A stretch of DNA of 11,879 nucleotides from Candidatus Adlerbacteria bacterium (GTDB lineage Bacteria > Patescibacteriota > Minisyncoccia > Phycocordibacterales > SBAW01), in NCBI GenBank assembly GCA_903824155.1, contig CAIJVL010000012.1, positions 1 through 11,879 on the forward strand. The letters are read 5' to 3'. Of this stretch, positions 6,020 through 11,879 are shown piece by piece (the stretch's first letter is position 1; the number at the start of each line of letters is the position of its first letter). A program made the translations under genes and the position numbers. Below the pieces are notes generated by a model. That model was given only the letters and a program-made list of their open reading frames with translations. It was not told where the DNA came from and ran no database searches.

Positions 6020-6133
6020 CTATGCGGTCGAGCTTTCAAGGGTTTTTATGAAATGCCCATGAACCTGTATGAAGAAATCTACGCTTACATTGCAACGTAT
6101 TTCACGCATTCTTCACGAGAGGATTAAAGTTTG

Positions 6134-6163
6134 TTGCGGTCAACAAAGAGACATCTATACAAT
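6134..6163 (+). promoter_or_regulatory. Probable promoter of the GH6 gene, with a palindrome over the start codon
   Basis: TTGCGG (6134-6139) and TACAAT (6158-6163, 18-base spacer), or the overlapping TATACA (6156-6161, 16-base spacer), form a plausible promoter. Only about 4-10 bases remain before the ATG at 6174, and no Shine-Dalgarno site is present. An inverted repeat, ATTGTT/AACAAT (6162-6167 and 6170-6175), spans the expected transcription start and the first bases of the start codon and could act as an operator. Confidence 0.5.
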
Positions 6164-6173
6164 TGTTTGAACA

Positions 6174-7589
6174 ATGCAAATTAATTCAAGCAAAGCGTTC
6201 GTAGTAGTTTTATCCGTAGTATTAGCAGGAATGATAAGCGGCACGCTTGCGATGAGCGCCGCCGCGGACTCTAACAGCATAAACGCATGGTGGCCGACTA
6301 ACGGCGCGCATGTCAGCGGCACGCAGCCCTTTAAGGCTACCGTCGCGGGCCTCGACCCTTCGCAGTACGAAATGTTTTGGCAGGTAGACGGCGGCACGTG
6401 GAACTGGATGGACAACAACTCTACCGACTCAATGCATAAAGAGGCAAGCGTTGACGTGTCGGGCTGGAATTGGCACGGCAGCGGTCCCTATACGGTTAAC
6501 TTTATTGCACGCCAAAACGGCGCCATTATTGCGCAGCAGTCCGAGAGCATTTACATCGACAACGGCCAGCCGATTACTCTGCCTGCTCAGCAGGTCAATG
6601 TGCCTGCAGCGAGCACAACCGTAACTCCAGTAGCATCCACGGCTGCCCCTGCAGTACCGCAGCCGCTGATCAAACTTTCTCCTGCAACCGCGCCGGTAGT
6701 TGCAGCACCTTTAGTCCAGGTGCAAGCCTTTAGCCCTGCTAACACAAGCAAGCTATATGTTGACCCTAACTCTGACGCAGCTAAGCAACTCGCTTCCTTG
6801 AGCGGCGCGGACGCAGCTGCAATGCAAGTGCTTGCAAGCCAACCAACCGCTTCGTGGTTTGGCAATTGGAACTCAAATATCTACAACGACGTGCATAGCC
6901 TTGTGTCGGCAGCGGCTGCGCAGGGCGCGACACCGGTCTTGGTAGCGTACAACATTCCTGAGCGCGACTGCGGAGGATTCTCTGCAGGCGGCTCCAATAA
7001 TCCTGCGGGTTACCAGTCGTGGATAGGCTCGTTTGCGTCGGCAATCGGCAACAGCAATGCAATCGTCATACTAGAACCGGATGCGTTAGCACAAATAAAC
7101 TGTCTCTCAAGCGCCGACCAGGCAACGCGCCTCTCGCTTCTTTCGAGTGCAGTCTCAACACTTAAAGCAAACGGCAATACCAAGGTATACATCGACGCCG
7201 GCCACTCTAACTGGATAGATGCGGCTACGATGGCAAGCAGCTTGCAAAAGGCGAACATATTGCAGGCCGACGGCTTTGCACTTAACGTGTCTAACTTTAT
7301 GTCGACGCCAAATGAAGTTGCGTACGGCCAGCAGATATCAAGCCAGGTAGGCGGCAAGCACTTTGTCGTTGACACCTCGCGCAACGGCAATGGCAGCAAC
7401 GGACAGTGGTGTAACCCGAGCGGCATGGCTATTGGACAAAAGCCAACCCTCCAAACCGGCAACACTCTAGCAGACGCCTTCCTGTGGATCAAAACGCCGG
7501 GAGAAAGTGACGGCAACTGCAATGGCGGCCCCAGTGCAGGACAGTGGTGGTCGAGCTACGCGCTCCAGCTAGTCCAAAACGCGCACTAA
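6174..7589 (+). CDS. Secreted endoglucanase, glycoside hydrolase family 6
   Basis: GH6 enzymes hydrolyse beta-1,4-glucan (cellulose) with inversion. The 471-residue product has a signal peptide (residues 1-31, core FVVVLSVVLAGMISG, likely cut after SAAA). An Ig-like beta domain (about 35-130) is followed by an Ala/Pro/Val/Thr-rich linker (about 131-188) and a C-terminal GH6 catalytic domain (about 189-471). Both family signatures are intact: VAYNIPERDCGGFSAGG (257-273, containing D265) and IVILEPDALA (297-306, containing the catalytic acid D303). YIDAGHSNW (D341), VVDTSRNGNG and LWIKTPGESDG (with D446, the candidate base) are also in place, so the enzyme should be active. The plan resembles endoglucanases more than cellobiohydrolases, though the loops cannot be judged here. 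It is monocistronic, ended by the terminator at 7616. A nearby minus-strand operon encodes a cellulose-synthase-like enzyme and a GH8 glucanase, which suggests a role in trimming a self-made glucan. Confidence 0.93.
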   Translation: MQINSSKAFVVVLSVVLAGMISGTLAMSAAADSNSINAWWPTNGAHVSGTQPFKATVAGLDPSQYEMFWQVDGGTWNWMDNNSTDSMHKEASVDVSGWNWHGSGPYTVNFIARQNGAIIAQQSESIYIDNGQPITLPAQQVNVPAASTTVTPVASTAAPAVPQPLIKLSPATAPVVAAPLVQVQAFSPANTSKLYVDPNSDAAKQLASLSGADAAAMQVLASQPTASWFGNWNSNIYNDVHSLVSAAAAQGATPVLVAYNIPERDCGGFSAGGSNNPAGYQSWIGSFASAIGNSNAIVILEPDALAQINCLSSADQATRLSLLSSAVSTLKANGNTKVYIDAGHSNWIDAATMASSLQKANILQADGFALNVSNFMSTPNEVAYGQQISSQVGGKHFVVDTSRNGNGSNGQWCNPSGMAIGQKPTLQTGNTLADAFLWIKTPGESDGNCNGGPSAGQWWSSYALQLVQNAH

Positions 7590-7615
7590 CTTAGTTGGGA
7601 GGAAATTAAAATCAA

Positions 7616-7647
7616 AAAAAGCCCCAGATTAATCCATGGGGCTTTTT
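7616..7647 (+). terminator. Rho-independent terminator of the GH6 gene
   Basis: Eleven-base perfect arms (AAAAAGCCCCA at 7616-7626 and TGGGGCTTTTT at 7637-7647) enclose a 10-base loop. The T tract is in the 3' arm. It lies about 27 bases after the stop codon. Confidence 0.9.
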
Positions 7648-7650
7648 ATA

Positions 7651-7678
7651 TTGACAAATACATATTTTAGTGCATAAT
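7651..7678 (+). promoter_or_regulatory. Strong sigma70 promoter of the 7746 gene
   Basis: A perfect TTGACA (7651-7656) is followed, after 16 bases, by CATAAT (7673-7678). Transcription would start near 7685, leaving a 5' leader of about 60 bases. It is the best promoter seen for any protein gene in the window. Confidence 0.8.
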
Positions 7679-7684
7679 AATTGC

Positions 7685-7738
7685 AGCTGATCTATACGAG
7701 TTCTCGTATAGAAGACAGCTCTTTACAACCCGGAAGGA
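7685..7738 (+). promoter_or_regulatory. 5'-UTR stem-loop and strong Shine-Dalgarno site
   Basis: The leader begins with a long stem: AGCTG (7685-7689) pairs with CAGCT (7716-7720), and after an internal loop CTATACGAG (7692-7700) pairs perfectly with CTCGTATAG (7703-7711) around TT. A clear Shine-Dalgarno site, GGAAGGA (7732-7738), lies 7 bases before the ATG at 7746. The element could stabilise the mRNA 5' end. As DNA, the 20-base near-palindrome could instead be an operator just downstream of the promoter. Confidence 0.65.
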
Positions 7739-7745
7739 ACACCCC

Positions 7746-8396
7746 ATGAGTGGAACGCCCTTCACTGTCGGTCAGTTGGCCAAGCTTCAGTCGGACATTG
7801 CTATTGCTGTTTCAACGGCGCTGCCAAAAGTGGTCAAAAAGTTCGATGACCCGAAGGAGGTAATGAACGCTCTCTATAACAGGGGAGGGCTTTTTGCCCG
7901 ATACGTCGAAAACGCACTTGTGCATAGCCTCAAAAAGATGCTGGTACTGGTGCCCAGGGAGCGCATTGCGCTCACTTATGTGGTCGAGTACGATCCTCGG
8001 ACTTACGACTGGGAGTCGCTCATGACTTCGCACATGGGGAGGCAGTTTCTCAAAATTGTTCCCAACTCGGTACCGGTAAGTGCCACTACGTTTCTTGTCG
8101 GGAGTGCCGATCTAAACGAAGATGTGTATGACAACGAACTTGTCACTATGCTGCCTAAAAAGCATATATTTGATGAGAAGCACGTCTGTGCGATCATTGT
8201 ACATTTGCTTGATAAGCAACCGAACGGCGAAGAGGGCAACCTTGTGACCGACACTGTTAACCTTTTCTACTATAATTCTGAACACGACGCGATAATCGTG
8301 TATTGGGATGAAGAGAAGAAAAAGTGGCAAGTCGGTACGGCACATACCTTTGCAAAAAGGCAACAGTACACTCGTATTTTCTATCCGTTCTATTAA
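7746..8396 (+). CDS. Protein of unknown function, strongly expressed by its signals
   Basis: I do not recognise this 216-residue soluble protein. It has no signal peptide and no membrane segment. The N-terminal half looks helical (VGQLAKLQSDIAIAVSTALPKVVKKF, then FARYVENALVHSLKKM). The C-terminal half looks mixed or beta-rich (CAIIVHLLDKQ, TVNLFYYNSEHDAIIVYWDEEKKKWQVGTA) and ends in YTRIFYPFY. No catalytic motif is evident. The gene stands alone, with its own strong promoter, a 5' stem-loop, a good Shine-Dalgarno site and a strong terminator. This is unlike its neighbours, which start almost at the promoter, and it suggests high or regulated expression. The ATG is fixed by the ribosome binding site. 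Confidence 0.8.
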   Translation: MSGTPFTVGQLAKLQSDIAIAVSTALPKVVKKFDDPKEVMNALYNRGGLFARYVENALVHSLKKMLVLVPRERIALTYVVEYDPRTYDWESLMTSHMGRQFLKIVPNSVPVSATTFLVGSADLNEDVYDNELVTMLPKKHIFDEKHVCAIIVHLLDKQPNGEEGNLVTDTVNLFYYNSEHDAIIVYWDEEKKKWQVGTAHTFAKRQQYTRIFYPFY

Positions 8397-8400
8397 AGAC

Positions 8401-8437
8401 ATCCCCGCTCTATTCGAGCGGGGATTTTCTTTTTATT
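8401..8437 (+). terminator. Rho-independent terminator of the 7746 gene
   Basis: Ten-base perfect arms (ATCCCCGCTC at 8401-8410 and GAGCGGGGAT at 8416-8425) with a TATTC loop are followed by a T-rich run. In the opposite direction only a weak T tract follows the hairpin, so it may be a poor terminator for the minus-strand operon that ends at 8440. Confidence 0.9.
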
Positions 8438-8439
8438 TT

Positions 8440-9945
8440 TTATCGCGCGGTTACCTGCGTCGCGCTGGTGTCGTAGCGCAGCTTGTACACATAGAGCGTT
8501 AAGTCGTCCGAGTAGGTGGCGGTGTATAGCCGCTGGTAATGGCTGTCAAAATAATCTTTAATGTTTGTTTCGTAACCCTGATTGTAGCTTAACAAGAGGT
8601 ACACGTTTTGGCTGCTGCCGACCGCTTGCGTAACCTGGTCAGGCAATTGCGCGGCATTAAAGGCGGGTATCGGGCCGTACGAATACTGGTTCCAAATAGG
8701 CAGCGTGGTGATGGGTGCGTCTGCGCGGTAATAGTACTGCACCGGATACACCGTAAATGGAGCCGAAAGCACTACGACATCTTGCGCAGTGACGTGCGAG
8801 TTAAGATAAGCGCTTGCTTCTTCGTAATTTTCTTTGACCGGCGTCGTGGGGCTGGCTATCTCGACCGCAAGCGTGGCTATCATGATGGCGGCAATGCTGT
8901 AGCGCGCCAGCTGCGCCCACTTGGGGCTGTAGCTCTCAAACATGCTTGCCAGCAAAAGATACAACGACGGCACCGTAAAGATAAGATAGCGGCTCACAAA
9001 CACGGGCGCCACGATAAAGCTGCCGACAAATGCTATCGCGATCGAGACCAATAGCGTGATCAAAAAATACTGCGTCTGGGGGAGCGATGCGTGGCCGGCA
9101 CGATTGCGTAGCCCCAAGAACGCAAACAAAATAGTAATGGGCCACAGCGAAAGCAGAACCGTGTTGATGTTGTCGTTTTGGAATCCAAAAACAAATTGCG
9201 ACACCGTGCTAAATAGGTTGATGGTCGTCGGCACCGCCAAAAGCGGCTCTTGGTTGGCGGCCTGTCCCAAATGGAGCACGTATAAACCCCACGGCAAAAA
9301 GACGCCGCACACGATCAGCATGGCGTACACAAAGCGCCGCAGGGACCCTTCGAGAAAGAGCTTGCGCTGCAAAAAGTAAAACACCGCCTGCGACGCAAGG
9401 CTCAAAAAGAAAAAGTAATGCGAAAACACGCCGAGGATTGCGGTTAGGGTGTAGAGAGCCCACACATGGTCGCTATGCTCTTTGCTCTTGAGGATTTTTA
9501 CAAAAAAGTATTGGTTGAGAATGACAAAAAACGTGAACAGCGTGTACATGCGTATCTCGTTTCCATACCAGTTCATAAAGGGCGAGATGGAAAAAAGAAA
9601 CGCCGCAAAAAAGCCGACGCGGCGGTTGTAGGCCAGCGCACCAAGTGCGTACAGCGCGGGAATGGAGAGGATATAAAACACAAGCGACATGCTGCGAGCG
9701 GCAATGACCGTGTTGCCGAAGGCAATGCGCCAAAAATGGAGGAGGACATGGTAGAGCGGTACGTGCACGTCTTCGGCAACCAGGGTAAAGATGTAGCCGA
9801 CGCTGCGGCCGCTTTGCCAGAGGCTTTGCGCTTCGTCGAGCCGCAAGCTTTGCCCGGCAAAGAAAAAGACCGACAGCGCAATGGGTATGCACATGAGGAC
9901 GAGCAGTAAGAGCCCGCGCACTACTTTAACCGCGTATGGTGCCAT
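8440..9945 (-). CDS. Integral membrane glycosyltransferase, PMT/ArnT-like (GT39/GT83 type)
   Basis: Enzymes of this superfamily use a polyprenyl-phosphate sugar and transfer the sugar, on the outer face of the membrane, to lipids, proteins or polysaccharides. The 501-residue product has about ten or more membrane segments in residues 1-370 and a soluble C-terminal part (about 385-501). The acidic pair expected in the first external loop is present (RLDEAQSLW, D37-E38), as are HVPLYHVLLHFW (61-72) and SPFMNWYGNEIRMYTL (121-136), typical of the PMT_2 fold. Its start overlaps the end of the GT2 gene by 20 bases and has no Shine-Dalgarno site, so translation is probably coupled. A GTG at 9921 is an alternative start. 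The acceptor is unknown; its place in the operon suggests decoration or priming of the glucan or an envelope component. Confidence 0.85.
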   Translation of the reverse strand: MAPYAVKVVRGLLLLVLMCIPIALSVFFFAGQSLRLDEAQSLWQSGRSVGYIFTLVAEDVHVPLYHVLLHFWRIAFGNTVIAARSMSLVFYILSIPALYALGALAYNRRVGFFAAFLFSISPFMNWYGNEIRMYTLFTFFVILNQYFFVKILKSKEHSDHVWALYTLTAILGVFSHYFFFLSLASQAVFYFLQRKLFLEGSLRRFVYAMLIVCGVFLPWGLYVLHLGQAANQEPLLAVPTTINLFSTVSQFVFGFQNDNINTVLLSLWPITILFAFLGLRNRAGHASLPQTQYFLITLLVSIAIAFVGSFIVAPVFVSRYLIFTVPSLYLLLASMFESYSPKWAQLARYSIAAIMIATLAVEIASPTTPVKENYEEASAYLNSHVTAQDVVVLSAPFTVYPVQYYYRADAPITTLPIWNQYSYGPIPAFNAAQLPDQVTQAVGSSQNVYLLLSYNQGYETNIKDYFDSHYQRLYTATYSDDLTLYVYKLRYDTSATQVTAR

Positions 9946-11488
9946 AGGTGTGTGTTTTTACAGCGCGAGTTTGTGGTACTGCGGTAGACGCGTCTTTTGC
10001 CTTGTCCGGTAGGGCGGCGCGGATAAATGGCAGGAAGATTATCGAGGTTAGGAGAACCCACGCGCCGTTGTTGATGAGCGAAGCCGAGTATCCCTCGCGC
10101 AAAAGTGCGATAGGTACGCCGACGAGCGCCGCCGCAATATACAGGATGTGCCACTTAACGAGTGGCAGGAAGTTCCCGCTGGCGCGGCTCTTTTCGGTAA
10201 TGCTAAAGCCAGATCGCTGAAAGGTCGCGGCTTTCCAGAGCGCTTTCAAGTGTATGTTGAATGCACCCATCGAAAAGCCAAGCGAGGGAAACGTAAACGT
10301 AAAGTTGGACGTGCGCTGAATCACATAGAGCGTAAAGAAGAGGTATGGAAGGAATACCGCCGCCAAAAGCATGCCGTCTATTTGTACCGGTACCATGCCG
10401 GTGTACAGGTAGATAATGGGCAGAAGCGCGTCGATAACCACGAACGCACCCGAGAGATAAAAGCTCGCCGACGAAAGATACTGTATTTTTTGCGGCAGGC
10501 TAAGTCCGCGCATAAATAGCGGATTGTAGCGGAAGATAACATCGAGCGCGCCGCGCGCCCACCTAAACTGCTGTTTAGAGTAGGTCAGCAGATCTTCCGT
10601 AGCCAATCCTTCGGCCAGCACTTCGGGATGATAGACCGAGCGGTATCCTTGCGCGTGCATCAAAAGGCCGGTCACAAAGTCCTCGGCAATGGACTCTGTG
10701 CACATGCCGCCGACCTTTACAAGTGCGGGGCGCGAGATAAGCATGTTGGTCCCGCACATGGTCGCGGCATTAAGGCGGTTTTTTCCTTTGCAAATGGGAC
10801 CAAAGAAAAGCTCTTGCTGCTCCCACGAGCTTTTGGTCAGATAATTTTCGTTATAATTTTTATAAAACTGCGGCGTCTGTACAAAGCCAACCGCGGGGTC
10901 GACAAAGTAAGGAGACGTTTTTTGCAAAAAGTTCGCATGCGGTATATGGTCAGCGTCAAAAATAGCCACTAACGGGTTGTGGGTTAGGCGCAGGGCGTTG
11001 TTGATGTTGCCGGCCTTGGCGCCGCCGGCTATGGTGCGCGTAATGCAATGTACGCCATACTTTTGCGCAAGCGTTTCAATATCGCGCCAATTGTCCTTGC
11101 CCGCGACAAAGCCGTCGTTGAGTATGTGCACCTCAAAGTTGGGGTAATCCATGGCGCGTGCGGCGGCCACTGTTTTTTCTACCAGCGCTGTCGGTTCGCC
11201 GGCAACAGTGATAAACACGTCAACCGGCGGCTGAAAGGAAGCGCTTTGGACAAACGTATGTTCGGTTTCCCATACCGTGTACAAAAAGGTCAGCACCTGC
11301 CATATGTGGAAGATTTCGCCGGTGATAAGCAGCACAAACAGCACTCGATTGCCGATGGGGAACAGGAACGCAAGCACCAAAAAGTAGGCCAGCGCAAGCG
11401 CGGCATTAAACGCCAACAGGATGCGCGGCGCTCCCGTCTTTAAAAATGAGGTGCGGACTGCGGTTATTTCTTTTTCGTAATCGTTCAT
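9926..11488 (-). CDS. Cellulose-synthase-type glycosyltransferase family 2 (BcsA/CslA-like, no PilZ)
   Basis: This is a processive membrane GT2 expected to polymerise UDP-glucose into beta-1,4-glucan and push it through its own channel. The 520 residues contain about two N-terminal membrane segments (about 22-72), a cytoplasmic GT-A domain (about 88-315) and C-terminal membrane segments (about 340-490). Motifs are complete: D125 in ILNDG, D178 and D180 in FDADH, CGTNMLISRPAL, ED (269-270) in TESIAED, and QQFRW (306-310). FSITEK (428-433) matches the FxVTxK gating loop of BcsA, which favours a true synthase over a general GT2. The C-terminal PilZ domain of classical BcsA is absent, so c-di-GMP control by that route is not expected. 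The gene starts 10 bases after the GH8 stop codon, without a Shine-Dalgarno site, and overlaps the downstream glycosyltransferase. Another beta-glycan product cannot be ruled out. Confidence 0.88.
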   Translation of the reverse strand: MNDYEKEITAVRTSFLKTGAPRILLAFNAALALAYFLVLAFLFPIGNRVLFVLLITGEIFHIWQVLTFLYTVWETEHTFVQSASFQPPVDVFITVAGEPTALVEKTVAAARAMDYPNFEVHILNDGFVAGKDNWRDIETLAQKYGVHCITRTIAGGAKAGNINNALRLTHNPLVAIFDADHIPHANFLQKTSPYFVDPAVGFVQTPQFYKNYNENYLTKSSWEQQELFFGPICKGKNRLNAATMCGTNMLISRPALVKVGGMCTESIAEDFVTGLLMHAQGYRSVYHPEVLAEGLATEDLLTYSKQQFRWARGALDVIFRYNPLFMRGLSLPQKIQYLSSASFYLSGAFVVIDALLPIIYLYTGMVPVQIDGMLLAAVFLPYLFFTLYVIQRTSNFTFTFPSLGFSMGAFNIHLKALWKAATFQRSGFSITEKSRASGNFLPLVKWHILYIAAALVGVPIALLREGYSASLINNGAWVLLTSIIFLPFIRAALPDKAKDASTAVPQTRAVKTHTYGTIRG

Positions 11489-11498
11489 ATAATTTCAG

Positions 11499-11879
11499 TT
11501 ATTTACTAAGCGCGCCTGCGGGCAATCCGGCGGTCAAGTTGGGCAGCAAATCGTTGTACAGCGCGATGCCAAACCACGCCCAATTATCGTCGTAGTACGA
11601 CAGCGTATCCTTCCAGCCGTTTTTGCCGGGATCGTACAAGCTCTCCAACTTGTTTTGGTATACCGACGCGGCGTCCGCAGGGTCCTCTTTCATAAAGTAG
11701 CCGATAGTGCCGCCGTACATTGAAGGCGATTCTGCAGATACCTCCACGCTGCCGTCGTGCCCGTAGGTTCCGGCCACGCTGCCGTTTGCTTTCCACTCTG
11801 TGCCGAGGAAGGAAAGGCTCTGCAGCGTCGCGTTTGCGCGCGGATCCTTAAACCACGCGGCGTCGAGCGCAATGCGCCA
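11499..11879 (-). CDS. Glycoside hydrolase family 8 endoglucanase (BcsZ-type), C-terminal part
   Basis: The last 125 codons are present; the frame is open to the window edge and the start lies beyond it. The fragment opens with WRIALDAAWFKDPRA, the typical GH8 block (PWRIALDxxWFxDxRA), followed by ESPSMYGGTIGYF and YYDDNWAWFGIALYNDLLP, as in the C-terminal helices of the GH8 (alpha/alpha)6 barrel. The catalytic Glu and Asp are expected upstream and cannot be checked. GH8 enzymes cut beta-1,4-glucans, and the BcsZ member of this family is a regular partner of bacterial cellulose synthases. Here it is the first visible gene of the operon, 10 bases before the GT2. A signal peptide should be present at the unseen N-terminus. 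Confidence 0.88.
   Translation of the reverse strand, partial: WRIALDAAWFKDPRANATLQSLSFLGTEWKANGSVAGTYGHDGSVEVSAESPSMYGGTIGYFMKEDPADAASVYQNKLESLYDPGKNGWKDTLSYYDDNWAWFGIALYNDLLPNLTAGLPAGALSK

Noticed and set aside
5933..6127. Plus-strand open frame of 64 codons, including a possible short peptide MNLYEEIYAYIATYFTHSSRED
   Set aside because: The first part is antisense to tRNA-Asp and its promoter. The short tail has no ribosome binding site or promoter of its own, so I cannot support it.
8608..11443. Several plus-strand open frames of 90-148 codons opposite the two glycosyltransferase genes
   Set aside because: They are rich in Arg, Lys and His, lack promoters and family motifs, and lie opposite clear membrane proteins. 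They are shadows of the GC-rich minus-strand genes.
1..11879. CRISPR array, insertion sequence, integrase or attachment site
   Set aside because: I see no regularly spaced repeats, transposase or integrase motifs, or duplicated tRNA ends in the window.

Overview
The window looks like part of a chromosome of a small-genome bacterium of the Candidate Phyla Radiation (Patescibacteria), most likely Parcubacteria-like. This is an inference. It rests on compact genes with few Shine-Dalgarno sites, several start codons placed almost directly after a -10 box, tRNA genes without an encoded CCA end, and small membrane proteins of unknown function of the kind common in that group. The standard genetic code reads through every gene. 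All 12 visible stop codons are TAA (10) or TAG (2); none is TGA.

Layout. 1-2463 (+) is a housekeeping run: the 3' part of the NAD-dependent DNA ligase gene ligA, then gatC and gatA, which overlap by 8 bases. 2507-3097 (+) encodes a membrane-anchored protein with an RNxxxH motif like that of HEPN domains. An initiator tRNA-fMet with a good promoter and terminator follows, then a multi-pass membrane protein (3269-3961, +). 3967-5972 is mostly on the minus strand: an elongator-type tRNA with CAU anticodon, a DUF5666-like single-pass protein, an AT-richer secreted or membrane-anchored protein, a short non-coding stretch with three consecutive perfect hairpins, and tRNA-Asp.

The most interesting part is 6174-11879. 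A secreted GH6 endoglucanase (6174-7589, +) carries both family signatures intact. A protein of unknown function (7746-8396, +) has the only full sigma70 promoter, 5'-UTR hairpin and strong Shine-Dalgarno site among the protein genes here. Converging on it from the minus strand is a tight operon: a GH8 endoglucanase (cut by the window edge), a cellulose-synthase-type GT2 and a PMT/ArnT-type membrane glycosyltransferase. The GT2 has the D, DxD, ED and QxxRW motifs and an FxVTxK-like gating loop but no PilZ domain.

Together these genes look like a pared-down locus for making, trimming and possibly modifying a beta-1,4-glucan (cellulose-like) exopolysaccharide. The two glucanases would edit or release the chain outside the cell. 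No BcsB, BcsC or PilZ component is visible. A second theme is unusual tRNA structure: both CAU-anticodon tRNAs carry the same paired change at elbow positions 18 and 55, whereas tRNA-Asp in the same window is canonical.
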